Shown here: piece by piece, positions 1 through 11,460 of the stretch
How the letters are laid out: every line of letters begins with the position of its first letter
Numbering within the stretch: the first letter of the stretch is position 1
Assembly (NCBI RefSeq): GCF_041956535.1
Contig: NW_027192192.1
Location: 809,796-873,795, forward strand
DNA length: 64,000 nucleotides
DNA from: Calcarisporiella thermophila CBS 279.70
Lineage: Eukaryota; Calcarisporiellomycota
Reading direction: 5' to 3'
The notes under the pieces: model-generated
The model's input: the letters and a program-made list of their open reading frames with translations, nothing else
Databases searched by the model: none
Told to the model about the DNA's origin: nothing
Translations under genes and position numbers: made by a program

Positions 1-1
1 C

Positions 2-103
2 GCCTGCAAGAAGCAATTCTCCCGCAAGGACGCTCTCAAGCGCCACGTCCTGGTCAAGAAGTGCGGCCAGCTTCCCCCCCGCGAGAACGCAAAGAAGAAC
101 TAA
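2..103 (+). CDS. C2H2 zinc-finger protein, C-terminal end only (5' truncated by window edge)
   Basis: An open frame enters from the left edge and stops with TAA at 101-103. The visible peptide contains CKKQFSRKDALKRHVLVKKC, the second half of a classical C2H2 finger (F-x5-L-x2-H, then an H/C-type last ligand) followed by a short basic tail. In this class such fingers bind DNA, so a fungal transcription factor is likely, but only about 33 residues are visible and nothing more specific can be said. The last zinc ligand looks like Cys rather than His, which is common in the final finger of fungal factors. A T-rich 3' UTR follows. Confidence 0.75.
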   Translation, partial: ACKKQFSRKDALKRHVLVKKCGQLPPRENAKKN

Positions 104-2095
104 CTATCTATTGCCGTCTATTTTATTTTATTTTATTTTATTTTTTTATTTATCCTCGTTTCCCACCGATTCTCATCTTTCTCTTTCTTGTTGTATTTAT
201 ATTTTCTCCCGGATCTCCCCCTTGTACATTGGACTTGCTCTCTTTTCTTTTTCCTTTCTATTTATCTGTGAAGAATACTCCGGCATGCCCCGCCTCCCCC
301 CCTTCTCTTCCCCTCTTCAAAATAGATACACTTCCAATATCTATCTATCCATCCAACTATCTATTTTTTCTTTTTTGACTTCCCCCTCCCCCCCCCCCTC
401 TTGTAGCCTTATTCTTTTTTGGTTTCCTATTGGCTTGCTGAGAGATGTAAATAAGAATCTACTTTCTAACTCTAACGTGAAGGATCGGCGAAAAAATGAT
501 GAAAGAGGGGTGGAACCCTCGTTTCTCGGTTTGGATTGACACTTGTGCCGAACCTCTCCTCTGATTTGCAAAGTGGGTTGCTTCCGAAAGTTCTCTATAG
601 AGCAAACACTCCAATCGCTCCTCCACTCATTCCTCCAAGACCAATGCTCACTTCGGCTGTGTAATGTCGCTTGAAATTGGAGCGGAGCCGGGATCGGAGT
701 GGGGAGGGAGGGTGCGGAGAGGAGCCACACTCGACCTTCGGGTCATGTTCCCACGGGAACCGCGTGCGGATCAATCCACAATTCCGCTTAAACTTAGGCT
801 TTGACGCTGCCTCATCCATTCCGCGTGCACACCAGGACATTGGCGGGGTCGTATGACCCCCCCCCCCCCGTTGTTCATGCTTCTTGATTAGGAGCATACG
901 AGGAAGCCTGGCTCGGGCTCATTAGCATTGGACTCTTATGCGCGGCGTGAGGCGCGACAGGGAGCGAGGGAGGTGAAGCCTGGTACAGGCCGCAGCGCAT
1001 GACCCAATTTTTGGCAATATAGCCCGATCCCGCCCCCTAGAGCCAATCTGGAAGTCTGAAACGACCGTGAGTAGGAGTGGCCATGGGGGGCTTGTGGCGT
1101 GAATAATGGGAGAGGCCATGCTTTACCTTTTCAAATCTCGGTACGTTTTCTGGGCAGGTTTGATAAGATGGATGGACGCACACCCGCTTTTGTAGATTTC
1201 CTTTTTCTCTTTATAAACCAACTTACCTAACACCTATTTATGCCGGCCGCTCGTTGCATTATAGTGTTGCATTTCGCGTTTTAAAGGAAGGTGCTACCTC
1301 TGTCCTGCTCTGCCCCTCTTTTTTCCCACCTGTCAATCGAGATTGGGTGGAACGAGGGTGCGGGTGATGGTGTGGGAAGAACGGGGAGCCAAGGGAGGGG
1401 AGGAAGTTGAGCCGAGAACGGAAAAGATAAATGAAAAAGATCGGCTCTCGTTCTGCCAAAGAACAGCGATTTTCGGGGGGCGCGGGTGAAGCTCGGGCGT
1501 ACAAGCTACACTCGGCCCCATCTCAACATCATCCTCGATGGCCTGCTCCAAGTGAAAAATTCATCGGGCGGCAGAGAGAAGGAGTTCGATAGGCGTGAAG
1601 CCTATCGAACCCCATCTCTCTGCCTATGGAAAACTCGCTTTAGCTCCTTGCTCCCCTTCATGTGAATAGAGACTAGGATATGCCCATTCACACGGCACAA
1701 CTCCCCCTCCCCCTCCCCCTCCCCCATCCCTTGGTTTTGTGCTCATCATTCAGAGACCTTGGAAACCCCAGCTGTGGAGGATTCGGCAACCACGGCCAGG
1801 AACGACTCCCGCCTTGTATATTGCAGGGAATAATCATGCAATGGGTGTGAAAAGGTTGACAAGCAGGAATAGGAGGGAAAAGGGAGGGAGGGGAGAGGGG
1901 TATGCATGTGCCTGCTCCCATGAAATCAACCGCTTGTGGTGATTGGACCGACTGGGAAGGAGGGGAGAATAGAGCTTAGGATTCCTTTCTAAATCTCCAT
2001 TACCCGCTGCAGAGATGAATGGTATTTTATTATTGCCTGTACACTGCAAATAAAAAAGAAAGCCATGACAAGAAAAACAGGAGGCACATGCCATA
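104..2095. other. 2-kb intergenic region without a convincing gene
   Basis: Between the zinc-finger stop and the 3' end of the prefoldin gene. It holds T-rich tracts (about 118-145), a C-run near 858-870, a CT-rich microsatellite near 1700-1725 and the long hairpin at 1570-1624. The short open frames here have no recognisable protein signature. Confidence 0.6.
1570..1624. repeat. Near-perfect 25-bp inverted repeat (hairpin, 5-nt loop)
   Basis: Left arm 1570-1594, loop GTGAA 1595-1599, right arm 1600-1624. The right arm is the reverse complement of the left with only two mismatches; the 11 bp next to the loop (GTTCGATAGGC) are perfect. It lies in a 2-kb gene-free stretch. It could be a small-RNA precursor, a palindromic mobile element or a structural 3' element; the sequence does not decide. 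Confidence 0.8.
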
Positions 2096-2615
2096 CTAGT
2101 TCCGGGACAAAATCTCTCGTAGATTGTTCTGGTGTTCAGTAATGTTCCGTTCAAGATACTTCTGCTTCTTCTCCAGGGCCTGGATGTCCGTGGCGTTGCT
2201 TTCGATGCGATCCTTAAGCTCGTTCTGGAGGTCGCTGAGGCTGGTTTGGAAGAAACTACACAGACAACGAGTTGGGGGTTAGGGAGCGACTCGCCTTCCT
2301 CAGGGGCCAAAGGAGCATATACTCACGCCTTGCCGACCGATTTGTACGTCCGCACCCCATCATTCAGCTCGCTGAGCTCCTTTTTTGTCAACTCCGCGAG
2401 GCGCTTCTCGCGTTCTTTGGCTTGCATCTGAGCCTTGACCCCCGAGAGCTGGCGGTTGCTCTCCGCCATCTGGTTTTGAAGTTCAATGAACACCTGCGCG
2501 ACCGGGAGATGAAAACATCACACAGTCCACGATAAGCAAAGGAATCAAGGATAAAAAACACCGCAGGAGACTGAAGGCCCCTCACCTTTTTAATGGTCTC
2601 GTCTGAGAGTGACAT
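2096..2615 (-). CDS. PFD1: Prefoldin subunit 1
   Basis: Exons (minus strand): 2586-2615, 2327-2493, 2096-2255; 118 residues, normal for prefoldin beta subunits. The first exon codes only ten residues (MSLSDETIKK), then GTGAGG and GTGAGT introns keep phase. The protein is almost entirely two amphipathic coiled-coil helices joined by a short hairpin, with the typical stretch ELSELNDGVRTYKSVGKAF between them. Prefoldin is a cytosolic jellyfish-shaped hexamer that delivers unfolded actin and tubulin to the CCT chaperonin; subunit 1 is one of its four beta-type subunits. The gene is head to head with GID4, with 185 bp between the start codons, so a shared promoter is likely. The assignment rests on the hairpin motif, length and coiled-coil layout. 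Confidence 0.85.
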
Positions 2616-2800
2616 GATCAATGTGATCCTGGAGTGACGCGCTGCGCAGAGGTGCCGGGAAGCAAAGCGCAAGAAAAACACAAGGGAAGCGGTGACGTCA
2701 CAACATGACTGCCAAAAATGTCAACTTTATTATGTGCGCATTTTTTCTCCACTCTGCAACCCTAAGGCGACTCTTCCCTGCATCCATTAGAATAGATAGC

Positions 2801-3952
2801 ATGCCTATCAACACAAATACTAGCCTTTGCCCCACCTGTAAATTGACTGAATCGGACTGTGCCTGTCATCCATCCTCATCGCCCCGAAAATCGCTTGCTG
2901 TTTCGCGATCACTACAGAGCATTCGATCTAAAGATTTCCTCTCCACACGTCTCACCCCCACCACGATCCACGGCCTCTATCCGGGCTCCCGCTTCAAAGG
3001 AGAGCAGCGTAGCCAGGGTTCTACGTACGATGTAATGGTCGAAATTCAGGTAAGTGAGGCGCTCCTTCCCATGAGTGCTGATTGAAATTGACTAAGCTTG
3101 AGTGGGGCAATTTGGATAGCATGTCGACCTCTCCGACTCCTTTCTCTGTGGCTATCTCCATATTAGTGGCCTAACCGAAGACCATCCCGAACTCACGACC
3201 TTTTTCGAAGCGGAAATTATCGGGCCGCGTTATTCGTTTCTAACACGGAAATGGGATGCCGATGCCTACATCGATCTAGAGCATTGGGTAACCTGTTTAG
3301 CCATTGAGCTCCTTGGTAGCGTAGCGATGTGGTGTTGCTAATTTCTTTCTCCCACCTACGCACTCTGTCTAAATTCTTGCAGAAACAATTCGTCGCGTTT
3401 CAACCCTATGAGCGAATGTTCAAAAAAGACAATCGGTTTGTGTACGACTCCAAGGATCATATCTTTATGAGGTGGAAGGAGCGGTTTTTAGTACCAGATC
3501 ACCGAGTCGAGTAAGTAGTTTTACAGGCTCTCTCTTGAGTCGGCCAGCCCTGACTGAACTTCTCTGCTCTTCCTCTCTCTCCCCCCCTCCCTTCCCCCCG
3601 ATAAAACGAAATAAGCCACATCGCCGGGTAAACACACTCTATTCGCCCTCCTAAGGTTGGCTAGCTGCTTACTCGTTACCATCACTCTTATTTTTTTTTA
3701 TTAGGGCAAGCTTTGCCGGGTTCTACTACATTTCCTACAATGTCCAGACCGGACACATAAGCGGACTTTACTACCATAGCAACTCCATCTGGTAAGGCTA
3801 TACTTGGACATCCTTATTTTTCACAATGGTTCTTCTCACCTGGGCAACTCATCCTGTCTCCCCTTTTTTTCTCTCGCTTCTCCTCCAGGTTTCAATTGCT
3901 CTCCCTCCACCACGAGCCGGATAGATGTGCACCCGTCTTTGAGTTTCGATAG
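2801..3952 (+). CDS. GID4: GID4/Vid24-type degron receptor of the GID/CTLH ubiquitin ligase
   Basis: Exons 2801-3049, 3120-3287, 3383-3510, 3705-3791, 3889-3952; 231 residues. An upstream in-frame ATG at 2705 would add 32 residues; 2801 is preferred because it leaves room for a 5' UTR after the divergent PFD1. The Vid24 beta-barrel fills residues ~65-231: [79 protein letters not shown] and the end APVFEFR are all family hallmarks. In yeast and animals Gid4 binds Pro/N-degrons of gluconeogenic enzymes and recruits them to the GID E3 ligase. A short [14 protein letters not shown] segment (about residues 10-25) could be a small zinc-binding motif, which is not a standard part of the family. Confidence 0.92.
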
Positions 3953-4441
3953 CTTTCAAACGCCCTTGTTGTTTCATTATTTCTGTAATTTATTTTACAC
4001 CTCTTTATTCTGCATATATTTTCCAAGATATAAAGCCATTTATTTCCACTTTGATTCGGTCGTGATGTCTCTTATTAATATCATTTCTTTCTTCCCCCCC
4101 CCTCCTCGGACCCTGAATTACTTTGTTGACCTTCCTCTCCTCCATTCTATCTCCATGTCTCAAGCTGGATACTCTTTTTTCTTCTTTCTCTTTTCCTTTT
4201 CGATGAAACACAATATACTCGTGATGATCATCTCATTGTAATGGATTCAATAGAAGATGAAAGTGAATCTATATTGTGAAGGGGCTATAGTCGCTAAGTG
4301 GAGGGTGAGAAGAAAATAGAGAGTTTGAAAATCTACTCGAAAAGTGACAGCAAAAGAGAAAACAAGTGGCATGATATGATAAGCAAGTAAATTACAGTTT
4401 AGATTGGATGCGAAAAATAGAGCCTAAAAACTTCCAGTCGC
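3953..4441. other. Convergent 3' intergenic region (GID4 / PL14 lyase)
   Basis: AT-rich, with T-runs and no coding signature. It receives the 3' ends of GID4 (plus) and the PL14 gene (minus) and probably holds both polyadenylation regions. Confidence 0.5.
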
Positions 4442-5574
4442 TTAGCCCAACATCCAAACGGTGGCCAGAAGAGGCACCACGACCGCCCACCATGACCAGA
4501 TTTGATGGCTGGCAGCGGCCTCCGTCGAAGCTTCCGTGCCGGCGCTCATCTTGATATTGCGGAAGAGGGAAAATGTATCGACCGGGGTGGCCCAATCGGG
4601 GGTGTTTCCTCCAAAAAAGGTGTTGAACATGAACTGCAAAAGGAGAGGAGAAAAGGTAAGCCAAAAGCCTGCAACCCTTCGCCATCACGATCATCTCTAC
4701 TTACAGCCGATAAATCAACGCCGTCCGATTTACGATACACCAGGTTGGTGTTGTCTGTCACGGGTTGGTCGTTGATCCAGAGGCGGAGAACGCCGTTTCT
4801 CCTCTCCAAGGCATTTTCCTCCACCAGCATGTCAACCTTATTCCACTTCCCCGGCTGGAAGACCGCATTGCCGCGGCCAAATGACGTACCGAAGTCGTCA
4901 TTGCAGCGCACTCCCTTATCACGGTCACAGATGGAGTTGCCCGTCAATGTGTAAGCATACGCTTCCTAAAATACACCGCCCGCGGGTAAGTCAATAGGAA
5001 AAAAAAAAAAGGCCATGGACAGGGAAAGACTCACTGCATCAGCCTGGGACCTCCACATCACTCGCACCGAAAAGCAGTCGTCTCGTATAGCGCCACCCTC
5101 GCATCCGCTCCCCGGTCTTCCGCCGAAAACCCCCGGGAGTTTCCCGCCCTTCATCCAAGGAAAGTCGGCCGGTAGACCCACTTCGTAACTCAACATGACT
5201 CGGCGTAACGGTGTGCCACTTTCGGGAAACGGTTTCGTGTAGAAAACGGCCCCGCCCTCGACTGCTTGCCCTTTCTTGGAGGCGGACGGGCTATAGCTCC
5301 CCTTGGGATAGTTGACCCGCAGTACGACCTGCCCAGAGTTCGTGAGGGGATCCGCCACAAAGCTCAAACCGGAAGCTCCGGCATTAATGGTGTTATTCAC
5401 CACGTTCCAGTTTAGAATGATGTGCTGTGCGGCATCGTTGAGGGGAGTGCTGGGGAATGGAGCAGTCCAAAATTGGGACATGCCCACATCGGCTGGCTGA
5501 GGGATCGATTGAGACACCACCAGCGTTAGTAGAGGCAGGAGAATGGCGAGCGTGTAGCCGTTCATTTTGGTCAT
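4442..5574 (-). CDS. Secreted, probably GPI-anchored polysaccharide lyase family 14 protein
   Basis: Exons 5035-5574, 4705-4965, 4442-4633; 330 residues; a second ATG three codons in is equally possible. Residues 1-21 form a signal peptide ending around VVSQS. The PL14-like fold spans ~85-290, with the characteristic MKGGKLPGVFGGRPGSGC, a CFSVRVMWR strand, AYAYTLTG, a PGKWNKVDMLV segment and FFGGNTPDWATPVDTF. The C-terminus has a Ser/Thr/Ala-rich spacer followed by a hydrophobic tail (WWAVVVPLLATVWMLG), the layout of a GPI-attachment signal, which would tether the enzyme to the plasma membrane or wall. Known PL14 enzymes cleave alginate or (poly)glucuronate by beta-elimination; the substrate of this fungal type is not predictable from sequence. 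It could act in nutrition or in remodelling the organism's own uronic-acid polymers. Confidence 0.85.
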
Positions 5575-6200
5575 GGAATGAAATGAGAGAAGAAGCAGAT
5601 GTCTTGTGTGTTTACGATGCTATTAATTCTCCCGCAGTGTTTCCGGCTAGAAGATGGATGATATTTTTAGGAATGAAGCAATAAAAAATATAAATAGGAT
5701 ATGGACCTCAGGGGAACATTATCTATGCAATATGAGAATCCAACTCCCAATTGCCCCTGTTCCACGAGCTCCGAACACTAAAAAATACGTGTGACGTAGC
5801 CCAAACCCTTCATCCGATTGGTATTGAATCGTATCATGACGAAATGCATCACTTGCTTTTTTAAAAGATTTGGTCCAAATTAAAAGCTAAGGGGTAGTTC
5901 ATATGCACAGGGTGATCCTCCGAGTATAGGAAGGCCCCAGTATTAGCATTCGACACACATAGAAAATGATAAGAAAGCATCGCGACATGGTGGATTAGTA
6001 CAATAAGACAGAAAGTAATACATTGGCTTGGAGTAGATATTCACACGCACATACATATAAATTATAGGACGGAAGCGCCACCATGATATAACTCGTGGTA
6101 TAAGCACATTGAATCTGGTATGACGATATTAAAAGGAACAGCAAGCACCGCACACCACAAAGCCGAGCAGCAATAGCAAGGATACAAGCCCAGATGCACA
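5575..6200. other. Intergenic region upstream of the PL14 gene
   Basis: Holds the promoter side of the PL14 gene and the 3' side of the next membrane-protein gene. There is an AT-rich TATTTATATT-like stretch near 5685-5700 read on the minus strand, about 110-130 bp before the PL14 start. No gene seen. Confidence 0.45.
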
Positions 6201-6968
6201 CTAAACCCCCGTCATGGGAGTGACCGGCGTCTGTATCTCCCTTGCTCGTATTGGTCCCCATGTCACCTCTCCATAGTTTGGCGGCCACATAGCCAGTCCA
6301 TTGCTTCTCAACACGTGAAGCTCCCACCCGACTGCAAGCGCGCCCACAAAGGTCAGAGTTCCCCCAACGGCGAAGCTGAGCCAGCCAAACACCATGGCCA
6401 TATAGGCTTGTTGGTAGACAGGATAGGCCGTGGTACTGCACGTCTTGCTTGCCTTGAGCCAGATGCTTCCAACTAACGACCACACAAGCAGGAAGAAGAG
6501 GACGAGCAAACCGGAAGCAGCGGCACCCCGATAGGACGCGAGAGCTATGAAGGCCACCATGAGGACCAGGCACGAGATTATGATGGCTCCCACCAAGTAG
6601 GCGATAAGAGGTTGATCACAAGCTGCATGATACTGTTGGGGGAAGGAAAAGAGGATTTAAGCAGGATGCGTGATGCTTTGCTGACGATATAATTAACCTA
6701 CTTGGTAAGTGAGGATGTTCCCAATGTACACAATGTTCTATTGGTTTCAACAATTGCGTCAAAACTGGCGGGTAGGATGCAGGAAAAGAGTCTTTTTAAT
6801 TACCACAATGTGAAGCGTGACCAACCCTAGGAAGAGGAAAATGATGATGGCCATAAGGGGAATCATTTTCGTAAATGCTGCCCAGCTACTCTTGGCTTCC
6901 CCAGGATCCTGGAAGCGTCTCAGAATGGTTAGCTGAAGATCTTGAGCGGCCGCTTTAGGATTGAGCAT
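6201..6968 (-). CDS. Four-pass membrane protein, function unknown
   Basis: Exons 6804-6968, 6702-6737, 6201-6632; 210 residues; the middle exon is only 36 nt, and all junctions keep phase 0 with GTAATT and GTAGG donors. Four hydrophobic segments are visible: about residues 35-65 (IPLMAIIIFLFLGLVTLHIV continuing into exon 2), 75-100 (AYLVGAIIISCLVLMVAFIA), 105-130 (GLLVLFFLLVWSLVGSIWL) and 145-170 (AMVFGWLSFAVGGTLTFVGA). A cytosolic N-terminus (about 30 residues) and a short soluble C-terminal tail flank them. The tetraspan layout resembles MARVEL-type or other small fungal membrane proteins, but no family motif was recognised. Confidence 0.7.
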
Positions 6969-7216
6969 AAGAATCCATAAGGAGCCAAAATGAAAACGTC
7001 ACTCTCTGAGGGAGGAAGGATCAAAGTTTGTACAACCCTAATCTTTATTTAGAGTTTACATATATCTATGATGAAAAGCAAGTGGAAACAAGAGCAGAAA
7101 AAAATAAATAGGGATAAGTCAATGTCTATTCAGTGTATGATGGAAAACGGATGCGATAATCAAATAGAGAATGTAGAAAATATGGGATGAAAATGCATGA
7201 GGGTTAAAGGGGGAAT

Positions 7217-7765
7217 TCACATCTTTTCTAGCGTGAAGGAGGATTCTCCGGCCTTTTTCGATAGGCGATATCGTGACAGGGAGTAGGTCTCATACATCTT
7301 CGACGCAAGCCTAGCAGCGGCAATATGGTACGGCTTTCTGTTGGCAAGCCGTGCCCATTCGCGGTTGGCCCAAATACACATGGCCAGGCATTGGCGGCGC
7401 TCGTTCAAAGAGGCATACCAGTACTTCAATAGACCTCCACTGTTCTTTGCTTCCTCGTGAGCTCGAGCATCTGCGTCATAGAGCTTCTCTGAGTCAGCAT
7501 CTGCGCGTCGAATGGAGCGGAAAGCCACGACGAACCACTCGCCCTCCACATCCTCCCCCATCTCCTTGGCGAGAGCAGTCCAGTCGAAGGCAACTTCAAG
7601 CGGGGCGTCCATGACATCCACCTCCGAGGAGACCCGAATGTTGACAGCCGCACGGGCCATGACTTCGTCGGCCGGGGTGATGACAAGCTTGGAGTGATCG
7701 ATGGAGCTAGCGTGCTGGTAAGGATGGTGGAGGAAATTGGGTTGAGAGGGGCGAGGAACAATCAT
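7217..7765 (-). CDS. Small soluble protein, possibly UPF0643-like
   Basis: A single uninterrupted exon of 182 codons (MIVPRPSQ start, stop at 7217). The sequence mixes an acidic, compact middle (EWFVVAFRSIRR) with a helical C-terminal half (LKYWYASLNERRQCLAM, NREWARLANRKPYHIAAARL, YSLSRYRLSKKAGE). The C-terminal pattern resembles the fungal UPF0643 family of unknown function; this is from memory and only moderately sure. No signal peptide or membrane segment. It is divergent from the eisosome gene 790 bp away. Confidence 0.6.
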   Translation of the reverse strand: MIVPRPSQPNFLHHPYQHASSIDHSKLVITPADEVMARAAVNIRVSSEVDVMDAPLEVAFDWTALAKEMGEDVEGEWFVVAFRSIRRADADSEKLYDADARAHEEAKNSGGLLKYWYASLNERRQCLAMCIWANREWARLANRKPYHIAAARLASKMYETYSLSRYRLSKKAGESSFTLEKM

Positions 7766-8555
7766 GGTGCAATAACTTCAAGGAAAGGAGTGTATAAAAA
7801 GAATGAGGTGGGATGTAGAAGGAGGATAGTTCTTGCAAAAAAGATTCCATCCACGTCCCCCCCCTCTATATACCCTTCCGTTCAATACTGGTTGCGCCCA
7901 TGCTCATCCCTGTTTCTTGTCCCTGATTCAGAAACATACTAATTATGTTCAAAAGAGAAATAGTTTTTTCCGCATTTGTTAAATGTTCCACCAGTATTGA
8001 ACCGACTGGCTGGCCAGGGCAGGCTAGGTGAAAATACCCGACAACTTTTGGTCCTCGTCATGTCCTCTCCTCTCCAGCTCCAAAATCCTCTCCGGTTTTC
8101 GCAAGTCCAAGAAATGGAGCAATGACGAAAGAGCTACTCAGTCATCCAAGAGAGAAATAAGGTGAGTACGGGGCTATGGAGGCAAGAAATACGGCATCTC
8201 TATATATACCTGTCGTTCGCAAGCTATGCCATCCCTCAGGCTGTAATTGATTGATAATGGAGTTTAAGATGGCTGATGAGAAGACGTGCGCGAGTATGGT
8301 AAATGCTTCCACCAGTGTTTTCCAGGATAGGAAGCCAAAACCGGATCTTTTCCCTCTTAAGGTAATAGTGTTGATCAAGTCTGCGTAGATCATGTCTCCA
8401 AAGGAACCTTTGCCTCCCGCTTTGGTCTAAAACCCTGGTTTTGAAAATTTACCTTCTTTTTTACCGGTTCCAATTTTTAACTCGGAGTGTCAAGCCACTT
8501 CCTTAGCCACTTATGATGGTTTCCGCGTTGTCCATTCTCATGGACTGATCCGATC
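7766..8555. other. Divergent intergenic region (UPF0643-like / Pil1-like)
   Basis: 790 bp between two divergently transcribed start codons, so it probably holds two promoters. A TGTATAAAAAG sequence lies near 7790-7800. An 83-codon open frame at 8142-8393 (minus) has no supporting signature. Confidence 0.45.
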
Positions 8556-10053
8556 ATGAATCACTTAACCAGCTTTATCTCCAAGTTCTCCGATGAACTC
8601 TCCATTGTGATCCAGGATGAGAAAAGAATCGCTGCATCGCAAAAGGATCTCGCCTTGACCCACCGTAACCTCTCTGCCAACCTTGCCAACTGGGGAAAAA
8701 AGGAAGGCGATAATGATATGGTGGACATAACCGCCAAATGGGCGATTCTTATCGGAAAGTTGGGGGATCTTCATGCTGATTTATCTCGTGAGCATCCGAT
8801 GATTTGTGTGTGTTGCTTGAATTATCTAATTATTTCTTTTCTCTCCTATTCTTTTAGGGCATTACGATCAGTATCGTTCCAAACTCAAAACAATTCGCAT
8901 GCAAGAACAGATACTCCATGACATCCATGAACGGCGTCGCCAGCTTCACGCCAAACTCAACAGCTCAATCAAGTCTTCCGCACGCTCCGAAGCAGAACGC
9001 GAGCTCTTTGCTTTGGAACAGCACCTCCCGATCCAAACATCCCAGCTTGCCAATTACAAAAGAGTCGCCCTGCAAGAGGCCATGCAACAGCAAATGCGGG
9101 CCATCGCAGAACACGCTGAAAAAGCAGCCATAATAGCAGGTTATGGCAGACTTCTTGCACAGGAGATCGACACGACAGAAGTTCCCGTCGGTCATCCGCG
9201 CCCTATATATAATAGTTCGTTAGTCACGACGGATATCATCAACAAATGTAGCGCAGCCCTCGAGAGCTGGAGGCTATCCTATGGGCCACAGGAACTATCC
9301 CAAAATCCTCTGGAGACGTACACTGTTTCCCCCCTTGCTAGCGAATTCAACCAGCTAAATCTACACGGCGATACGACTCCGCGGCCGCCTTCCATAACCT
9401 GCAGTGCTAGTCATCAGCAGCCCATCTTCCCCACTCCTCAGATACCCTCCAGCCAACCTCCGTATGGTTGTGCTGCATTTCCCAGCCCCATGGCGCCAAC
9501 CTCCACTCTTCCTCACCATGAAATCCCGCCAGGAGTCTCTTCTCCTTCCCTTCACTCCGCGAGTTTCTTGAGCGATTCCCCCACCATTGGTTTTCACTCG
9601 CCTGCTATCCTCACTTCACCACGCCCTGCCTATCCGACTCCATCCTCCCAGACCTATTCGGCCCCCATGTACTCTGCGCCCCCTCCCACATACAACTCGC
9701 CAAAACCCAACTTTATTATTCCTCTTTGGGACACACCATCCCCAGAAGCAGCTCCAGTGTCGGGGCCTATCCAGATGCCGGTGCCTCATCCACCGGGGCC
9801 CAACTATGCGAGCTCCCAGCCACCTTTTTATGATCATCCACCGACTCCGAAGCCTATTCCAGAGAACGCCTCAGGACACCCTCCTTCGATTTCTCATGCT
9901 ACTTCTGCACTGGCGCCGGCATGCCCCTCTTCGGCACCCAATTCACCCGGGTTTCCAACCAACCCATCGCAGCGCCCTCCTCTAAAGCCTGATACACCAA
10001 GCTTGATTACCACTCTAAAGCCCGACGAGGTAGACGAGACCCCTGCAAAGTAA
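8556..10053 (+). CDS. Eisosome BAR-domain protein (Pil1/Lsp1 family) with long proline-rich tail
   Basis: Exons 8556-8787 and 8858-10053; 475 residues. The Pil1/Lsp1 BAR-like helical domain covers ~1-240: KFSDELSIVIQDEKRIAASQ, DLALTHRNLSANLANWG, a WAILIGKLGDL helix, HYDQYRSKLKTIR, then AEKAAIIAGYGRLLAQEID and RPIYNSS. These proteins form half-cylinder lattices that make furrow-like eisosome domains in the fungal plasma membrane and regulate TORC2 and phosphoinositide signalling. Pil1 proteins usually have a short acidic tail; here residues ~250-475 form a Pro/Ser/Thr-rich low-complexity extension with many PP and SxP motifs and little charge, ending in an acidic stretch (PDEVDETPAK). The tail may carry SH3-binding or kinase sites (inference). 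Confidence 0.88.
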
Positions 10054-11460
10054 CTTACGCTGTATTTAGAGGATATGGTATATAACCTTGTAAAGTGGGT
10101 GCCTTCATTTTTTTTTAAGTTTACCTTAATAATTTCCCTGTGTCTTGTCGCATTTTCGTCTTTCTTCTTGGCATTTTTAAAGCACGAATACAGTATCTGG
10201 AATGACTAAGCCCAGTAATGCCACTCGCCAAATCCCTGAGACACCCGCCTCTACTGCTAGCCGGTGGAGATCAGGTTGGTTGTGTAAGAAGAGCCTGTTC
10301 TCCTTGCATCCCAAAATTTCCGCAGGCTTCCTTGCATTGGACGAAATCACTTAAGCAACAGGGTCCGTTGATCCTCTCCTCACCTAAGAAAGAGATCTGG
10401 GTCTTCGCAACTTAAGCCGGACCCACAGTCACAACGAAATAGACTCGGTGGAGTCTATTTCTCTCCCTCGCATGCTCCAGCTTGTGTGCTGGGGTAACAA
10501 AGTATGTACAAGCAGATAATTGGAGAGAGAGAGGCACGAGAGACCCTATTAGGTGGGATTCATGTATTATGCCGATGATCCATTTGCCTCCTCGAAGCAA
10601 TATGTCTCCATTGCAGAACGGCTGTTGCATATCATTTGCGATGGAAGCCAGAGCTTCTACCGGAGGTCGGCCGAAGGCTCTCGCGATTGATCTAACCCGA
10701 CCAAATCCCCCTTCCTGATCCAGCCTTGCTGGCATGCTCGCTTTGATGGTTCTGGCTTAAGTGGTCACAGGGGAGAGAATGAACCGTATTTTTGGGCTGC
10801 AAAGCTAGGTAGCGAAAACTCTGCCATTTGAGTATTGTGATCGGATGGGATGGTGAGCGGCCACCGGCCATAGCTTCCGGAGTGTCCCTGCCGGGCAGCT
10901 GAAACTGGAAAATCGGAAATGCAGCGGAGAAGGGAGTTTAGCCGATAAGCATACAGGGGATCCTCAGGGATTGCTTATCTTTAAATATACACCGTCGGGG
11001 GGTTCCAATTGGAAACCAGCTTATCCATCGATATCAAAAAAAGTTTAAATTCACCGGTTTAGCTCTCTGGTTTCTTTGCAAGGGTCTTTTGATCGGCGCG
11101 CCCTTGGAGGTTTTGCTTAATTTTGTACATATTGCACTCCTTTGCAGAGGGTTTCCGTAAAAAGGTTATAGTGGGCGCTATATTCGCTTTTTTGCAGTAC
11201 AAACACCGAGAAGAATCGAAAAAGAAATTAAAACAACAAATATACAATTAAGTAGAGGAAAGTGGATGGGGAGAGCAGAGGAGAGTCAAGGAAGATGTAA
11301 TCAACAAGCAAATAAAGGGGATTTTACTTACAAAAATAATGAGAAGAAAAAGCTTCCAAAACATGGGCCAGTATTGGATCCTCCATGGGCCGAGATAGAA
11401 TAGAGAATAAACTAAATAGGTTCTCCCGAGGGGGAGCGGGAATGTAGGGGGTGCTGTAAT
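10054..11460. other. 1.4-kb intergenic region
   Basis: Between the convergent Pil1-like gene and the hypothetical gene at 11461. It contains a T-run near 10110, a stretch rich in small inverted repeats (for example GATAAGCA...TGCTTATC around 10944-10978) and no open frame with a protein signature. A structured RNA cannot be excluded by eye. Confidence 0.45.

Noticed and set aside
8142-8393. 83-codon open frame, minus strand
   Set aside because: No domain, no codon-bias support and within a divergent promoter region.
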